The notes under the pieces: model-generated
The model's database searches: none
Told to the model about the DNA's origin: nothing
Seen by the model: the letters and a program-made list of their open reading frames with translations, nothing else
Shown: in pieces, positions 56,125 through 64,000 of the stretch
Layout of the letters: each line of letters begins with the position of its first letter
Numbering within the stretch: the stretch's first letter is position 1
Source of the DNA: Candidatus Hydrogenedentota bacterium
Lineage (GTDB): Bacteria > Hydrogenedentota > Hydrogenedentia > Hydrogenedentales > JAEUWI01
Reading direction: 5' to 3'
Assembly: GCA_019637335.1 (NCBI GenBank)
Contig: JAHBVV010000010.1
Span: 62,001 to 126,000, forward strand
Length of the DNA stretch: 64,000 bases
Translations under genes and position numbers: made by a program

Positions 56125-56152
56125 GGGCCCGGAATGGTCGGAGCCGCGGTGA
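56125..56152 (+). repeat. 28-bp perfect duplication, copy B
   Basis: Identical to 53614-53641, including the sulfatase stop codon, but here the sequence upstream is not sulfatase-like. It is 83 bases ahead of the deacetylase gene. Confidence 0.9.
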
Positions 56153-56234
56153 CGGACAGAAACCCAGGTGGTGTCGGGCGGGTCTAACGCGCATTGTAAC
56201 CCCGTGGAACCATTCCAAAAAGGACCTGTTATCG

Positions 56235-57191
56235 ATGAAAAGTGCGTTTCTATGTTTGATGATGGCCGCGTTGTCCCTGCCGCTTGTGGCGGGTGCGGAG
56301 CCTACCTTTGGCGAGCGGCTGGGCTGGAAGGTGACAGACCGAGTGTTGATTGTGCACAACGACGATACGGGCATGTCGCACGAGGCGAATCTGGGCACCA
56401 TTGAGGCCTACGAGAAGGGCGTGCTCAGTTCGAACAGCGTGATGATGCCGTGCTCCTGGGTTCCGGAATGGCGCGACTACATGCTGGCGAATCCCGAGCT
56501 GGACAACGGGCTGCACCTGACGCTCACGTCGGAGTGGAAGCATTACCGGTGGCGGCCCGTGGCGGGGGCGGCGTCGGTTCCCGGGCTGGTGGACAAGGAC
56601 GGCTACATGCACCGGGGCGTCATGGAGGTGTACCAGCACGCGACGGCGGACGAAGTGGAGACGGAAATTCGCGCGCAGATTGAACTGGCGGAGCGGATGG
56701 GGATGCCCATCACGCACCTCGACTCGCACATGGGCACGCTTTTCTACAATCCCGGGTATTTCGAGCGCTACATCAAGGTGGGGATCGAGAAGCAGATCCC
56801 GATCATGATGATCAGTGGTCGCGGCGAGGCGGAAAACGAAGTGCAGCGCCAGATGTTGCCGCGGATTCAGGCGGCGGCGAAGATGGTGTGGGAAGGGGGC
56901 CTTCCGGTACTGGATTATCTGTACACCTCGACGGCGGACACGAACGATCCGGAGGAGATGACCGAGGCGCTGATCAAGAACCTGCGCGAGCTGAAGCCGG
57001 GCATCACGCAGATTATCCTGCACGCGACGCGGCACAGCCCGAATTTTGAAGCGATTTCCGGTTCCGGCAAAAAGCGCGAGGCGGAGCTGGAGATGGTGCT
57101 GAGCCCGGCGGTGAAGAAGGTCATCGAGGAGGAGGGAATCATCCTCACCACCTACCGCGAGCTGATGGAGCGCCGGAAAGCGGTGAAATAG
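56235..57191 (+). CDS. YdjC/ChbG-type carbohydrate deacetylase
   Basis: The 318-residue protein has a signal peptide (MKSAFLCLMMAALSLPLVAGA) and the ChbG/HpnK (YdjC) fold: VHNDDTGMSHEANLG (the usual ADDFG is NDDTG), GLHLTLTSEW, and THLDSHMGTLF. Family members are metal-dependent deacetylases acting on chito-oligosaccharides or related sugars. The metal-binding Asp and His residues appear kept. It probably once followed the sulfatase gene directly (see the 28-bp duplication). AAGGA precedes the ATG. Confidence 0.87.
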   Translation: MKSAFLCLMMAALSLPLVAGAEPTFGERLGWKVTDRVLIVHNDDTGMSHEANLGTIEAYEKGVLSSNSVMMPCSWVPEWRDYMLANPELDNGLHLTLTSEWKHYRWRPVAGAASVPGLVDKDGYMHRGVMEVYQHATADEVETEIRAQIELAERMGMPITHLDSHMGTLFYNPGYFERYIKVGIEKQIPIMMISGRGEAENEVQRQMLPRIQAAAKMVWEGGLPVLDYLYTSTADTNDPEEMTEALIKNLRELKPGITQIILHATRHSPNFEAISGSGKKREAELEMVLSPAVKKVIEEEGIILTTYRELMERRKAVK

Positions 57192-57199
57192 CCCGCGCG

Positions 57200-58309
57200 C
57201 TATGCGCCGTTGATCGCGGTAAAGATCTCCGGCTCCAAGACCGCTTTGGTTTCGATGCCCGGTACCGCCTTGCGCAGGTACCGGGCAATTTTTGTGGCGA
57301 TGTTGCGCTCGGTGCCCACGTGGCCCGCGTCGATCAGGGCCAGGCCGCGTTCCCGGGCGCTGTCGGCTTCGTGATACTTCAGGTCGCCCGTGACGTAGAC
57401 ATCGATATCCCTGGGCACGCGGGGAATCTCGCCGCCGCCGGCCCCGCCGCAGACCGCGACCGTCCGGACTTTCGTGTTCGGCTGTCCCACGAAGCGCACG
57501 TGCTGGAGTTTGAGCGCCGCGCGAACGTGTTCCGCGAAGGCGCGCAGGGGCATGGGGGACTTCAGGACACCGCGCGCGCCGAGGCCGAAGCGGGGGTCGC
57601 GATTTTCGAGGGGGACGATGTCATAGGCCGGCTCTTCGTAGGGGTGGGCGTCGCGGAGCGCGCGGATCGCGGTGGGTACGTTGACGCGCGGCAGCAGCAT
57701 CTCCAGGCGGCGCTCCGGCTCCTCGTTCAGTGCGCCGGCGCGCCCGGAGAAGGGGTTGGCCGTGTCGTCGGGGCGAAAGGTCCCCGTGCCCGCCGTGCTG
57801 AAGCTGCACTCCGAATACGCGCCAATCTGGCCGGCCCCCGCGTTCGCCAGGGCCTCGCGGACCACGGCCAGGTGGGTCTCGGGAACGAAGGTAACGAGCT
57901 TGACCTGGCCGGCGCCCGGCGCGGGGATGAGCGGGGCGACCTCCAGCAGGCCGAGATCGTCCGCCAGCAGCGTGTTGACGCCCTGGGGCACGACGTCGAG
58001 GTTGGTGTGCGCCGCGAAACAGGCGATGTTCGCCGCCGCGATGCGCAGGCACAGCGCGGTGTGCGGATCGTCCGTGCGGAGGTTCTTCATCGGCCGGAAG
58101 ACGAGCGGGTGGTGCGCCACGATCATCTGGGCGCCCCAGCGTTCCGCCCGCCGCACGACGTCCTCCGTGATCGTCAAACAGGTAAGTACGCGCTGCACCG
58201 GCTGGGACGGCTGGCCCGTTTGCAGGCCGACGGCGTCCCAGTCATACGCCAGGGCCGCCGGGGCCCACGCTTCCATGGCGTCACAGAGGGTCTTTACGGT
58301 TGCGGGCAT
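57200..58309 (-). CDS. Nif3-like dinuclear metal-centre protein
   Basis: The 369-residue protein is a Nif3/YbgI family member with the PII-like insertion between its two halves. The metal-binding motifs are visible: VAHHPLVFRP, AHTNLDVVPQGVN, VTGDLKYHE and DAGHVGTE. It is sometimes annotated as GTP cyclohydrolase I type 2, but that activity is poorly supported. GGGAG lies six bases before the ATG on the reverse strand. It is 18 bp downstream of the MNT gene. Confidence 0.93.
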   Translation of the reverse strand: MPATVKTLCDAMEAWAPAALAYDWDAVGLQTGQPSQPVQRVLTCLTITEDVVRRAERWGAQMIVAHHPLVFRPMKNLRTDDPHTALCLRIAAANIACFAAHTNLDVVPQGVNTLLADDLGLLEVAPLIPAPGAGQVKLVTFVPETHLAVVREALANAGAGQIGAYSECSFSTAGTGTFRPDDTANPFSGRAGALNEEPERRLEMLLPRVNVPTAIRALRDAHPYEEPAYDIVPLENRDPRFGLGARGVLKSPMPLRAFAEHVRAALKLQHVRFVGQPNTKVRTVAVCGGAGGGEIPRVPRDIDVYVTGDLKYHEADSARERGLALIDAGHVGTERNIATKIARYLRKAVPGIETKAVLEPEIFTAINGA

Positions 58310-58327
58310 GCGGTGCTCCCGGGGGGA

Positions 58328-58621
58328 TTACGGAACGTCAATTCTTTCTGCGTTTATGATGGGCTGCAGCTCGCGCCGGAGCGCCTTGTCGGTGACAAGA
58401 TCTATGGTGCGCCCCAGCAAGTCTTCAAGATAGAATTGAACCCCGAAGTAGCGGGACGCGGTGGCCGGGCCGTCAAAAGTGACCAGGATATCCAAGTCGC
58501 TATCCGACCGCATTTCATCCCGAGCGGCCGATCCGAACAGCGAAAGGCTCTTGAGTCCGAATTGTTCCCGAAGCGCCTGCTTGTGTGTTCTGAGCACGGT
58601 CAGTACTTCTTGCTGTGTCAC
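58328..58621 (-). CDS. minimal nucleotidyltransferase (MntA-type)
   Basis: The 97-residue protein has the MNT fold with GSAARDEMRSDSDLDILV (Gly-Ser, two catalytic Asp) and a third Asp in TIDLV. MNT proteins usually pair with a HEPN toxin (HepT), which they neutralise by AMP transfer; no HEPN gene is next to it here. I chose GTG at 58621 because GGAG lies six bases upstream; the longer frame reaches GTG at 58633. Confidence 0.82.
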   Translation of the reverse strand: MTQQEVLTVLRTHKQALREQFGLKSLSLFGSAARDEMRSDSDLDILVTFDGPATASRYFGVQFYLEDLLGRTIDLVTDKALRRELQPIINAERIDVP

Positions 58622-58728
58622 GAAATTCTCCACGAATAGTTGATTATTCGTAACATTCTAGCCGTTTGAAGCAGCGACGCGTGGAAACAGCGCAAACCGC
58701 CCGTTAACATGCGAGGAAGCGCGGCAAA

Positions 58729-58913
58729 GGATCGCGGACATTCCTGTCCGCGGCAGGACGAGCGCAAGACATTTCGTAATCGATGCGCACGTGAAGAGAC
58801 CCACGCCCCGAATGCATTCCGCTCCTTGGGGCGTCACGTTTCGATTCCAGACGAATTGCGTCTCTCTTTATGTCCCGAGCTTCCTTTACCGCGGACACGA
58901 ATGTCCGCGATCC
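58729..58913. repeat. inverted pair of 25-bp palindromes (REPIN-like)
   Basis: 58729-58753 and 58889-58913 are reverse complements with one mismatch. Each is itself a hairpin: CGCGGACA, four bases, TGTCCGCG. The 135-bp spacer has no gene. Two inverted REP palindromes around a spacer is how REPINs, the units moved by RAYT transposases, are built. Confidence 0.8.
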
Positions 58914-59022
58914 TGTTGTTCATGCCTGTCTTGGCCGAGACAGGCCTTCAAGGCGTCAGGTGCTTCATTCCGCATTTCTCTCGGCCTGTCCCTATTCTAC
59001 ACTATCGGCTGCTCCGTGTGCC

Positions 59023-59320
59023 CTTGTTCCGCGGAGCGGAACGGTATGCATTCCCACGGAGACCGTGGGAGCGAGGGGGGAGTGGGATGTGATATTCGCA
59101 CGCTTGTCCCGCGGAGCGGAACGGAACGCATTCCCACGGAGACCGTGGGAACGAGGGGGGGAGTGGGATGTGATATTCGCACGCTTGTCCCGCGGAGCGG
59201 AGCGGAACGCATTCCCACGGAGACCGTGGGAACGAGGGGGGGAGGGGGATGTGATATTCGCACGCTTGTTCCGCGGAGCGGAACGGAACGCATTCCCACG
59301 GAGACCGTGGGAACGAGGGG
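59023..59320 (+). repeat. 80/81-bp tandem repeat, ~3.7 copies
   Basis: Copies begin at 59023, 59103, 59184 and 59265 (the last is partial). Each contains TTCCCACGG-AGA-CCGTGGGAA (9-bp perfect stem) and CCGCGGAGCGG. Several long open frames cross the array on both strands only because the unit length is near a multiple of three; I do not call them. Confidence 0.93.
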
Positions 59321-59369
59321 CTGGGTACGCGCCTGGTGATCCGGAGAGAAACGGTATGTGCCGCGCGAT

Positions 59370-59406
59370 CCTGCCTTTCCGGACGCGAAGTCCCCGGAAA
59401 GGCAGG
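59370..59406. repeat. perfect 13-bp hairpin
   Basis: CCTGCCTTTCCGG and CCGGAAAGGCAGG are separated by 11 bases. No T-run follows on either strand, so a terminator role is doubtful. It may be another REP-like palindrome. Confidence 0.75.
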
Positions 59407-59478
59407 TTCGTGCGCACCCCCCTCCGTTGGGATTGTCTCGATGGATGGGGCGCGATGCCTTTCGGTGGTCCGCCGCCG

Positions 59479-59700
59479 GGGCAATCGCACCTAAACCCGA
59501 TCATGGCAATTGGGCGCAATCTTGAGTCGATTTTGAACCTTGAATCAAGGAAAGTGAGCACGCTGGAGCGCCGGCATCTCTGCCGGCAAGGTCAGGGATT
59601 CGCCGCAGGCGAAATGCCAGCGCTCCAATACGCGCCCTTTTCTGAGTTTCCAGTGGTTCGAATGGCGATTGGCTCGTACACGAATTTATATGCTATTGCC
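59479..59700 (+). repeat. ~220-bp dispersed repeat with nested palindromes, copy 2
   Basis: Matches 42838-43060 along its whole length, in the same orientation, with scattered substitutions and a short insertion (CCGGCA) that restores the stem GCCGGCATCTCTGCCGGC. It ends ~100 bp before leuS. Confidence 0.9.
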
Positions 59701-59736
59701 GCGCCGCGCCGCGCCGTGCACGGGTGGCGGGCGGTG

Positions 59737-59745
59737 TGGTATAGT
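59737..59745 (+). promoter_or_regulatory. extended -10 promoter element of leuS
   Basis: TG-G-TATAGT lies 51 bases before the leuS ATG. There is no good -35, as for the other extended -10 elements here. Confidence 0.55.
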
Positions 59746-59796
59746 GCGGGCTCCGATTTGTTCCCATTCATCTACCGGCGGAGTTGTATCTGAACC

Positions 59797-62325
59797 ATGT
59801 CGAATGGCGCCTATAATCACCAGGAAATTGAGAAGAAGTGGCAGGATTTTTGGCTTGAAAACAAGACCTTCAAGTCCGAGATCGACCCGGAAAAGCCGAA
59901 ATTCTACTGCCTCGACATGTTCCCCTATCCCAGCGGGGATGGCCTGCACGTGGGGCATCCCGAAGGCTACACCGCCACCGACATCGTCTCGCGCTACAAG
60001 CGGATGAAGGGCTACAACGTCCTGCACCCGATGGGCTGGGACGCGTTCGGCCTGCCGGCGGAGCGCCACGCGGTCCGCACGGGCGAGCACCCGGCGATCA
60101 TCACGAACAAGAACTGCGACAACTTCCGCAAGCAGATCCAGGCGCTCGGGCTGTCCTACGACTGGGATCGCGAGATCAACACCACCGATTCGAAGTACTA
60201 CAAGTGGACCCAGTGGATCTTCAAGGTGCTTTTCGAGCGCGGCCTGGCCTACGAGGTGGAGGCGCCGGTGAACTGGTGCCCGGCCCTGGCCACCGTGCTG
60301 GCGAACGAGGAGGTGAAGGACGGGAAGTACGTGGAGACCGGGGATCCGGTCGAGAAGCGCATGATGCGCCAGTGGATGCTGAAGATCACGGCGTACGCCG
60401 AGCGCCTGCTGGAGGACCTCGAAGGCCTGGACTGGCCCGAGGGCATCAAGGCGATGCAGCGCGAGTGGATCGGCAAGAGCACCGGCGCCGACGTGGATTT
60501 CATGGTGGTGGGTTCGGGGGAGGTGTTTACCGTGTTTACCACGCGTCCCGATACGCTCTTCGGGGCGACCTACTGCGTGTTCGCGCCGGAGCACCCGCTG
60601 GTCCGCCAGATCACCACGGACGCGCAGCGCGGGGCGGTCGAGGCCTACATCGAGGCGGCCTCGAAGAAGAGCGCGCAGGACCGCATGCGCGAGGACAAGG
60701 AAAAGACCGGCGTCTTCACGGGCGCGCTGGCGATCAATCCGGTGAATGGCAAAGACATCCCGATCTGGATTGCGGATTACGTGTTGGCCGACTACGGGTA
60801 CGGCGCGATCATGGCGGTGCCGGGGCACGATACGCGCGACTATGAATTCGCGAAGGCCTTCGACCTGCCGATTGTCGAAGTGATTTCCGGCGGCGACGTC
60901 TCGAAAGAGGCCTTCACCGGGAACGGCACGCTGGTGAATTCGTCGTTCATCGATGGCCTGGACGTGCCCACCGCCAAGCAGACCATGATCGAGTGGCTCG
61001 ACGAGCAGGGCATCGGCAAGGGCACGGTGAACTACAAGCTCCGCGACTGGCTCTTCTCGCGCCAGCGCTACTGGGGCGAGCCATTCCCGCTGATCCGGAC
61101 CGAGGACGGGACCATCAAGACCGTGCCGATGACGGACCTGCCGCTGACGCTGCCGGAACTCGACGAATACAAGCCGACGGCGGACGGCGAGCCGCCCCTG
61201 GCCCGGGCTACCGAGTGGGTGAACACGACGGACCCGGAGACGGGTAAGCCGGCCATGCGCGAGACCAACACCATGCCGCAGTGGGCCGGTTCATGCTGGT
61301 ATTTCCTGCGCTACTGCGATCCGCTGAACGACGAGGCGGCCTGGTCGAAGGAGGCGGAGGACTATTGGATGCCGGTGGACCTCTACGTCGGCGGCGCGGA
61401 GCACGCGGTGCTGCATTTGCTCTATTCCCGCTTCTGGCACAAGGTGCTCTACGACGCGGGCTACGTCCACACGAAAGAGCCCTTCCAGAAGCTCTTCAAC
61501 CAGGGCATGATCCTCGCCTATTCCTACAAGGACGATCATGGCAAGTACTACTATCCGCATCAGGTCGAGAAACGCGGCGAGGGGTACGTCGTGAAGGCGA
61601 CCGGCGCGCCGGTCCAGACTCAGATCGAGAAAATGAGCAAGTCCCGCTACAACGTCGTGAATCCCGACGACGTGGTGAAGGCCTACGGCGCGGACTCCAT
61701 GCGGCTCTACGAAATGTTCATGGGCCCGCTCGACCGTGACAAGCCCTGGACCGACGAAGGCGTGCAGGGCGTGCACCGCTTTCTCAAGCGGGTCTGGTCG
61801 CTTTACATCGATACGGAGAGCGGCGCGTTGCACGGCCGGATCGTGGAGCGGGGGGGCGACCCCGCGATGCGCAAGGAACTCCACAAGACGATCAAGGCCG
61901 TGAGCCACGACATCGAGGGGCTGTTGTTCAATACGGCCATTGCGCGCATGATGGAATTCGTGAACGCCGCAATGAAGGCGCCCGCGATCGACCGCGCGGT
62001 CCTGGAGGAGTTCATCCTGCTGCTCGCGCCCTTCGCACCCCACCTGGCCGAAGAAGTCTGGCGGCGACTCGGGCACGATGGCACCCTCGCCTACGCGCCG
62101 TGGCCCGGCTGGGACGAGGCCCTGCTCGTGGAAGACGCCATCGAGCTTCCGGTGCAGGTCAACGGCAAGCCCCGCGCGACCATCAGTGTACCCAGGGACG
62201 CAGACAAAGAAACGATTCTCGCCGCCGCCAAGTCCGAGCCAAAGGTGCAGGCCCAGATCGACGGCAAGACACTCGTCAAGGAGATCTACGTGCCGGGGAA
62301 GATTGTGAATTTGGTGGTGAAGTAG
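59797..62325 (+). CDS. leuS: leucyl-tRNA synthetase
   Basis: The 842-residue class I synthetase has the HIGH motif as HVGH (residues 51-54, within [17 protein letters not shown]), the CP1 editing domain ([12 protein letters not shown] and [15 protein letters not shown]), KMSKSRYN at about residue 610, and the C-terminal anticodon domain. Length and motif order are normal for bacterial LeuRS. It appears monocistronic, with repeats upstream. Confidence 0.98.
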   Translation: MSNGAYNHQEIEKKWQDFWLENKTFKSEIDPEKPKFYCLDMFPYPSGDGLHVGHPEGYTATDIVSRYKRMKGYNVLHPMGWDAFGLPAERHAVRTGEHPAIITNKNCDNFRKQIQALGLSYDWDREINTTDSKYYKWTQWIFKVLFERGLAYEVEAPVNWCPALATVLANEEVKDGKYVETGDPVEKRMMRQWMLKITAYAERLLEDLEGLDWPEGIKAMQREWIGKSTGADVDFMVVGSGEVFTVFTTRPDTLFGATYCVFAPEHPLVRQITTDAQRGAVEAYIEAASKKSAQDRMREDKEKTGVFTGALAINPVNGKDIPIWIADYVLADYGYGAIMAVPGHDTRDYEFAKAFDLPIVEVISGGDVSKEAFTGNGTLVNSSFIDGLDVPTAKQTMIEWLDEQGIGKGTVNYKLRDWLFSRQRYWGEPFPLIRTEDGTIKTVPMTDLPLTLPELDEYKPTADGEPPLARATEWVNTTDPETGKPAMRETNTMPQWAGSCWYFLRYCDPLNDEAAWSKEAEDYWMPVDLYVGGAEHAVLHLLYSRFWHKVLYDAGYVHTKEPFQKLFNQGMILAYSYKDDHGKYYYPHQVEKRGEGYVVKATGAPVQTQIEKMSKSRYNVVNPDDVVKAYGADSMRLYEMFMGPLDRDKPWTDEGVQGVHRFLKRVWSLYIDTESGALHGRIVERGGDPAMRKELHKTIKAVSHDIEGLLFNTAIARMMEFVNAAMKAPAIDRAVLEEFILLLAPFAPHLAEEVWRRLGHDGTLAYAPWPGWDEALLVEDAIELPVQVNGKPRATISVPRDADKETILAAAKSEPKVQAQIDGKTLVKEIYVPGKIVNLVVK

Positions 62326-62449
62326 CCTGAAATGGTACAAATCAATTGATTACGTTGATCTCCCGGGCCTGCCCGGGTTAAAGCATTGAGGAAAGCCCCA
62401 CGGCATTACATTTATCGGCGTGTGCTGCAGGGATCGCGACGGGGGCTGA

Positions 62450-62478
62450 TTGACCCTGGGCGATATTCGGACTACAAT
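62450..62478 (+). promoter_or_regulatory. promoter of the AbrB-type antitoxin gene
   Basis: TTGACC (62450-62455), 17 bp, TACAAT (62473-62478). It predicts a leader of about 40 bases before ATG at 62526. Confidence 0.65.
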
Positions 62479-62525
62479 GATTTGGGTAGGTAGGAGAGAC
62501 ATCGTTCATCCGGAAAGGCGCGAGT

Positions 62526-62759
62526 ATGGAATGCACCATCATGCGGAATGGGGAAATTTCATTGCCCAGGCAATTTCTGGATGCCCTGCACCTGAAGCAG
62601 GGAGACAGATTGATACTGGAGCAGCGCGACGACGGATGCTGGCTTCTTCGCCCCAGAACGCGCCCCGTTGAGTCATTGAAGGGGCTCATTCCGTATTCCG
62701 GCCCAACGAAGACCATTGAAGATATGGATCGGGCAATTGCAGAGAATGCTGGAAAGTAG
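62526..62759 (+). CDS. AbrB/MazE-type antitoxin
   Basis: The 77-residue protein has an N-terminal swapped-hairpin AbrB domain (MRNGEISLPRQFLDALHLKQGDRLILEQ) and a C-terminal tail (IEDMDRAIAENAG) of the kind that binds a PIN toxin. GGAAAGG lies upstream. The toxin gene beside it is truncated, so the antitoxin is probably a relic or acts only as an autoregulator. Confidence 0.85.
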   Translation: MECTIMRNGEISLPRQFLDALHLKQGDRLILEQRDDGCWLLRPRTRPVESLKGLIPYSGPTKTIEDMDRAIAENAGK

Positions 62760-62764
62760 CCTTC

Positions 62765-62872
62765 TTGTTTGCTCTGGATACCAATGTGCTTGTTCGTTAC
62801 ATCGTTCGTGATGACGAGCGCCGAATACAAGACGTAACGCGAATCTGGAACCTGCAAATCCGGCCACATTAA
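62765..62872 (+). pseudogene. truncated PIN-domain (VapC-type) toxin
   Basis: Starting with TTG five bases after the antitoxin stop, 35 codons read FALDTNVLVRYIVRDDERR..., the hallmark PIN start with its first catalytic Asp. The frame stops after about a quarter of the normal ~130 residues. The other acidic residues of the active site are missing, so the toxin is dead. Confidence 0.75.
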
Positions 62873-63057
62873 TGCCAGCCTTTGTAGGGTTACCCACCCA
62901 ACCCAGCCACTAAGTTTTGTGCCGCGCCGACGGCTACCCCCACATATTGCGGTAACGGGCTCCCGTCGTGTATGATCAGGGTGGGTCCTTCAGCGCGCCA
63001 TGCCCGTTGCGGGTGCGCTGTGGCAGGGGCTCAGTCCAATCGTAAGGGTTTCTCGCC

Positions 63058-63165
63058 GTGGGTCTCCTCGAGCTTGTAGTCAGCATATTCGCCAGCATCA
63101 TTCAGTTTTTTGTCTTCACCGCGCAGGCCATTCTCACTGTTCTGTTCGGCACGTCCGCGCAGTAG
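63058..63165 (+). CDS. 35-residue hydrophobic peptide
   Basis: GTG at 63058 has AAGGG about ten bases upstream. The peptide (GLLELVVSIFASIIQFFVFT then AQAILTVLFGTSAQ) is almost one membrane helix. Size and composition resemble small membrane proteins or type I-like toxins, but there is no visible antisense RNA or partner. It could also be chance in a 300-bp gap. Confidence 0.35.
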   Translation: MGLLELVVSIFASIIQFFVFTAQAILTVLFGTSAQ

Positions 63166-63198
63166 GCGCCCGCGATTCCGAAAGGCCCTGCGGGGTGT

Positions 63199-63648
63199 TC
63201 AGGGCTGTTCGGGAAGGTCCTGCTTCACGTAGAGCCAGGCCGCCTCGGGCCCGAGGGGCGTTTCCACGCACGCCAATACGCGCTGGTACAGTGAAGGGCC
63301 GCCGGGCTCGAATTCCTCGTAACGGTCGAGCCGGGGGAGGGCGTGCGCCGGGTCGCGCAACACCGCGAGTTCCCCCTCCACCCACGTCCAGTCGCCCGGC
63401 GGCGTCACCACCTCGGCCCGCCTGACGACCCATGCGAGCGCCGCGTCGGCCAGCGGATCCGCAGTTCCCTCCGCCAGCACCGCCTCGGGTGGGATGCGTA
63501 GCGCGGGGTAGCCTGCGGGAAGCCGGTGAAGCCGCCCGGGAATTCGGGCTGGCTTGACGGATTCAAGAAACGGCGCGACGAGGGCGTGGCCGGGTTCTCC
63601 GGTGCGGAGGGTGCCGTAGAAGAAGAGGGGGATGCCATTTATCGGCAT
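63199..63648 (-). CDS. gamma-glutamylcyclotransferase-like (AIG2/BtrG type)
   Basis: The 149-residue protein has the N-terminal FFYGTLRTGEPGH motif that binds the gamma-glutamyl group, a central acidic region and the WVEGELAVL stretch, followed by LDRYEEFEPG with the catalytic-type Glu. Members cyclise gamma-glutamyl compounds. The start at 63648 has GGAAAG upstream; the longer frame would overlap the next gene. Confidence 0.83.
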   Translation of the reverse strand: MPINGIPLFFYGTLRTGEPGHALVAPFLESVKPARIPGRLHRLPAGYPALRIPPEAVLAEGTADPLADAALAWVVRRAEVVTPPGDWTWVEGELAVLRDPAHALPRLDRYEEFEPGGPSLYQRVLACVETPLGPEAAWLYVKQDLPEQP

Positions 63649-63664
63649 GCCGCAGCTTTCCATG

Positions 63665-64000
63665 TCAACTCGCTGCGCCGGGCGCATGGTCTTGTACACC
63701 TCGATCGCGTGGAATCGCGCTCAGGATGCACAGCACCGCGAGCGGCGCGAGGAAATGCGCGCTTCGGACGAGGACCTCGTGGTGGTGTCCCACGCCAAAA
63801 GTCGTAACGCGCGCCAGTGCGGTGACGAGTCCCCAGAAGGCCATCCAATAGAGGACGGCGGGTCGGGGGCGTACGAGCACCAGCACGGCCACGAGAATAT
63901 CCACCACCCCGATGGCGCGCATGATTTGAACTGTTACGAATTCCGAGAGAAAATGCCCGGTGAAATTGTAGGCCGTGCCGATGATATAGTCGATGAAGCG
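63665..64000 (-). CDS. DoxX-like membrane protein, 5' end beyond the window
   Basis: The frame is open to the window edge; 111 residues are visible. Three membrane helices can be made out (GVVDILVAVLVLV, LYWMAFWGLVTAL, LAPLAVLCILSA). Sequence and layout fit the DoxX/SURF4-like group, but family assignment is tentative. It probably forms a unit with the cyclotransferase gene 16 bp downstream. Confidence 0.6.
   Translation of the reverse strand, partial: RFIDYIIGTAYNFTGHFLSEFVTVQIMRAIGVVDILVAVLVLVRPRPAVLYWMAFWGLVTALARVTTFGVGHHHEVLVRSAHFLAPLAVLCILSAIPRDRGVQDHAPGAAS

Noticed and set aside
58328-58633. Complete MNT/HEPN toxin-antitoxin pair
   Set aside because: Neither neighbour has HEPN motifs; the downstream gene is a Nif3-like protein.
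58791-59561. Several open frames of 100-190 codons over the 81-bp repeats
   Set aside because: They exist on both strands because the repeat unit is a near-multiple of three without stops; the products are repeats of the unit.

Overview
The window is a GC-rich bacterial chromosome segment with long protein-coding genes on both strands. Several gene families suggest a member of the planctomycete/PVC-like or Hydrogenedentota-like groups. These are a planctomycete-type cytochrome (PSCyt1/DUF1549/DUF1553) gene next to a DUF1501 gene, a pseudopilin with a C-terminal DGH motif, secreted sulfatase, sialidase, DUF4838 and GH78-like enzymes, and eukaryotic-like Ser/Thr kinases. Two Kdo-type lipopolysaccharide kinases and a WaaE-like glycosyltransferase indicate a Gram-negative envelope with LPS. 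The phylum is an inference from gene content, not a demonstrated placement. I saw no rRNA, tRNA, CRISPR array, intact transposon or phage.

Layout. 1-1.4 kb: gene debris, including the tail of a REP-associated (RAYT) transposase, a 13-copy heptamer repeat and dispersed palindromic repeats. 1.5-5.1 kb: an AI-2E permease with a transposase-like helix-turn-helix at its N-terminus, then gdhA. 5.3-11.2 kb (+): parvulin, a GH78-like/L,D-transpeptidase fusion, glgA, tsaE. 11.2-13.5 kb (-): a TPR/Ser-Thr kinase. 14.2-23.3 kb (+): phosphoesterase, hisB-hisH, tandem universal stress protein, HDOD protein, three glycosyltransferases and an ABC-F ATPase. 23.4-24.1 kb: a strong promoter, a structured leader and two tandem related mini-proteins. 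24.3-28.9 kb (-): a second kinase, rsfS and gatCAB. 29-33.1 kb: two LPS kinases (+), a membrane protein and pyrG (-).

33.6-57.2 kb is an accessory, export-rich region. It holds the PSCyt/DUF1501 pair, a sialidase, a large unknown secreted protein, a HAD phosphatase, a DUF4838 protein, a phosphoesterase/propeller/alpha-helical-barrel fusion, an ankyrin protein, a pseudopilin, a sulfatase, a multi-module carboxypeptidase-regulatory-like protein and a YdjC-type deacetylase. Together these suggest scavenging of sulfated or complex polysaccharides. 57.2-64 kb returns to housekeeping (Nif3-like protein, leuS), mixed with repeats, an orphan MNT nucleotidyltransferase, an AbrB-type antitoxin beside a truncated PIN toxin, and membrane proteins.

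Many start codons were moved downstream from the longest open frame because a Shine-Dalgarno sequence, a signal peptide or a recognisable promoter (often an extended -10 of the form TGnTAnAnT) placed them there. Repeats are abundant: a ~220-bp element with nested palindromes in two copies 16.6 kb apart, an 80/81-bp tandem array, a pair of inverted palindromes resembling a REPIN, and a repeat family on both sides of the permease gene that recurs near 39 kb.
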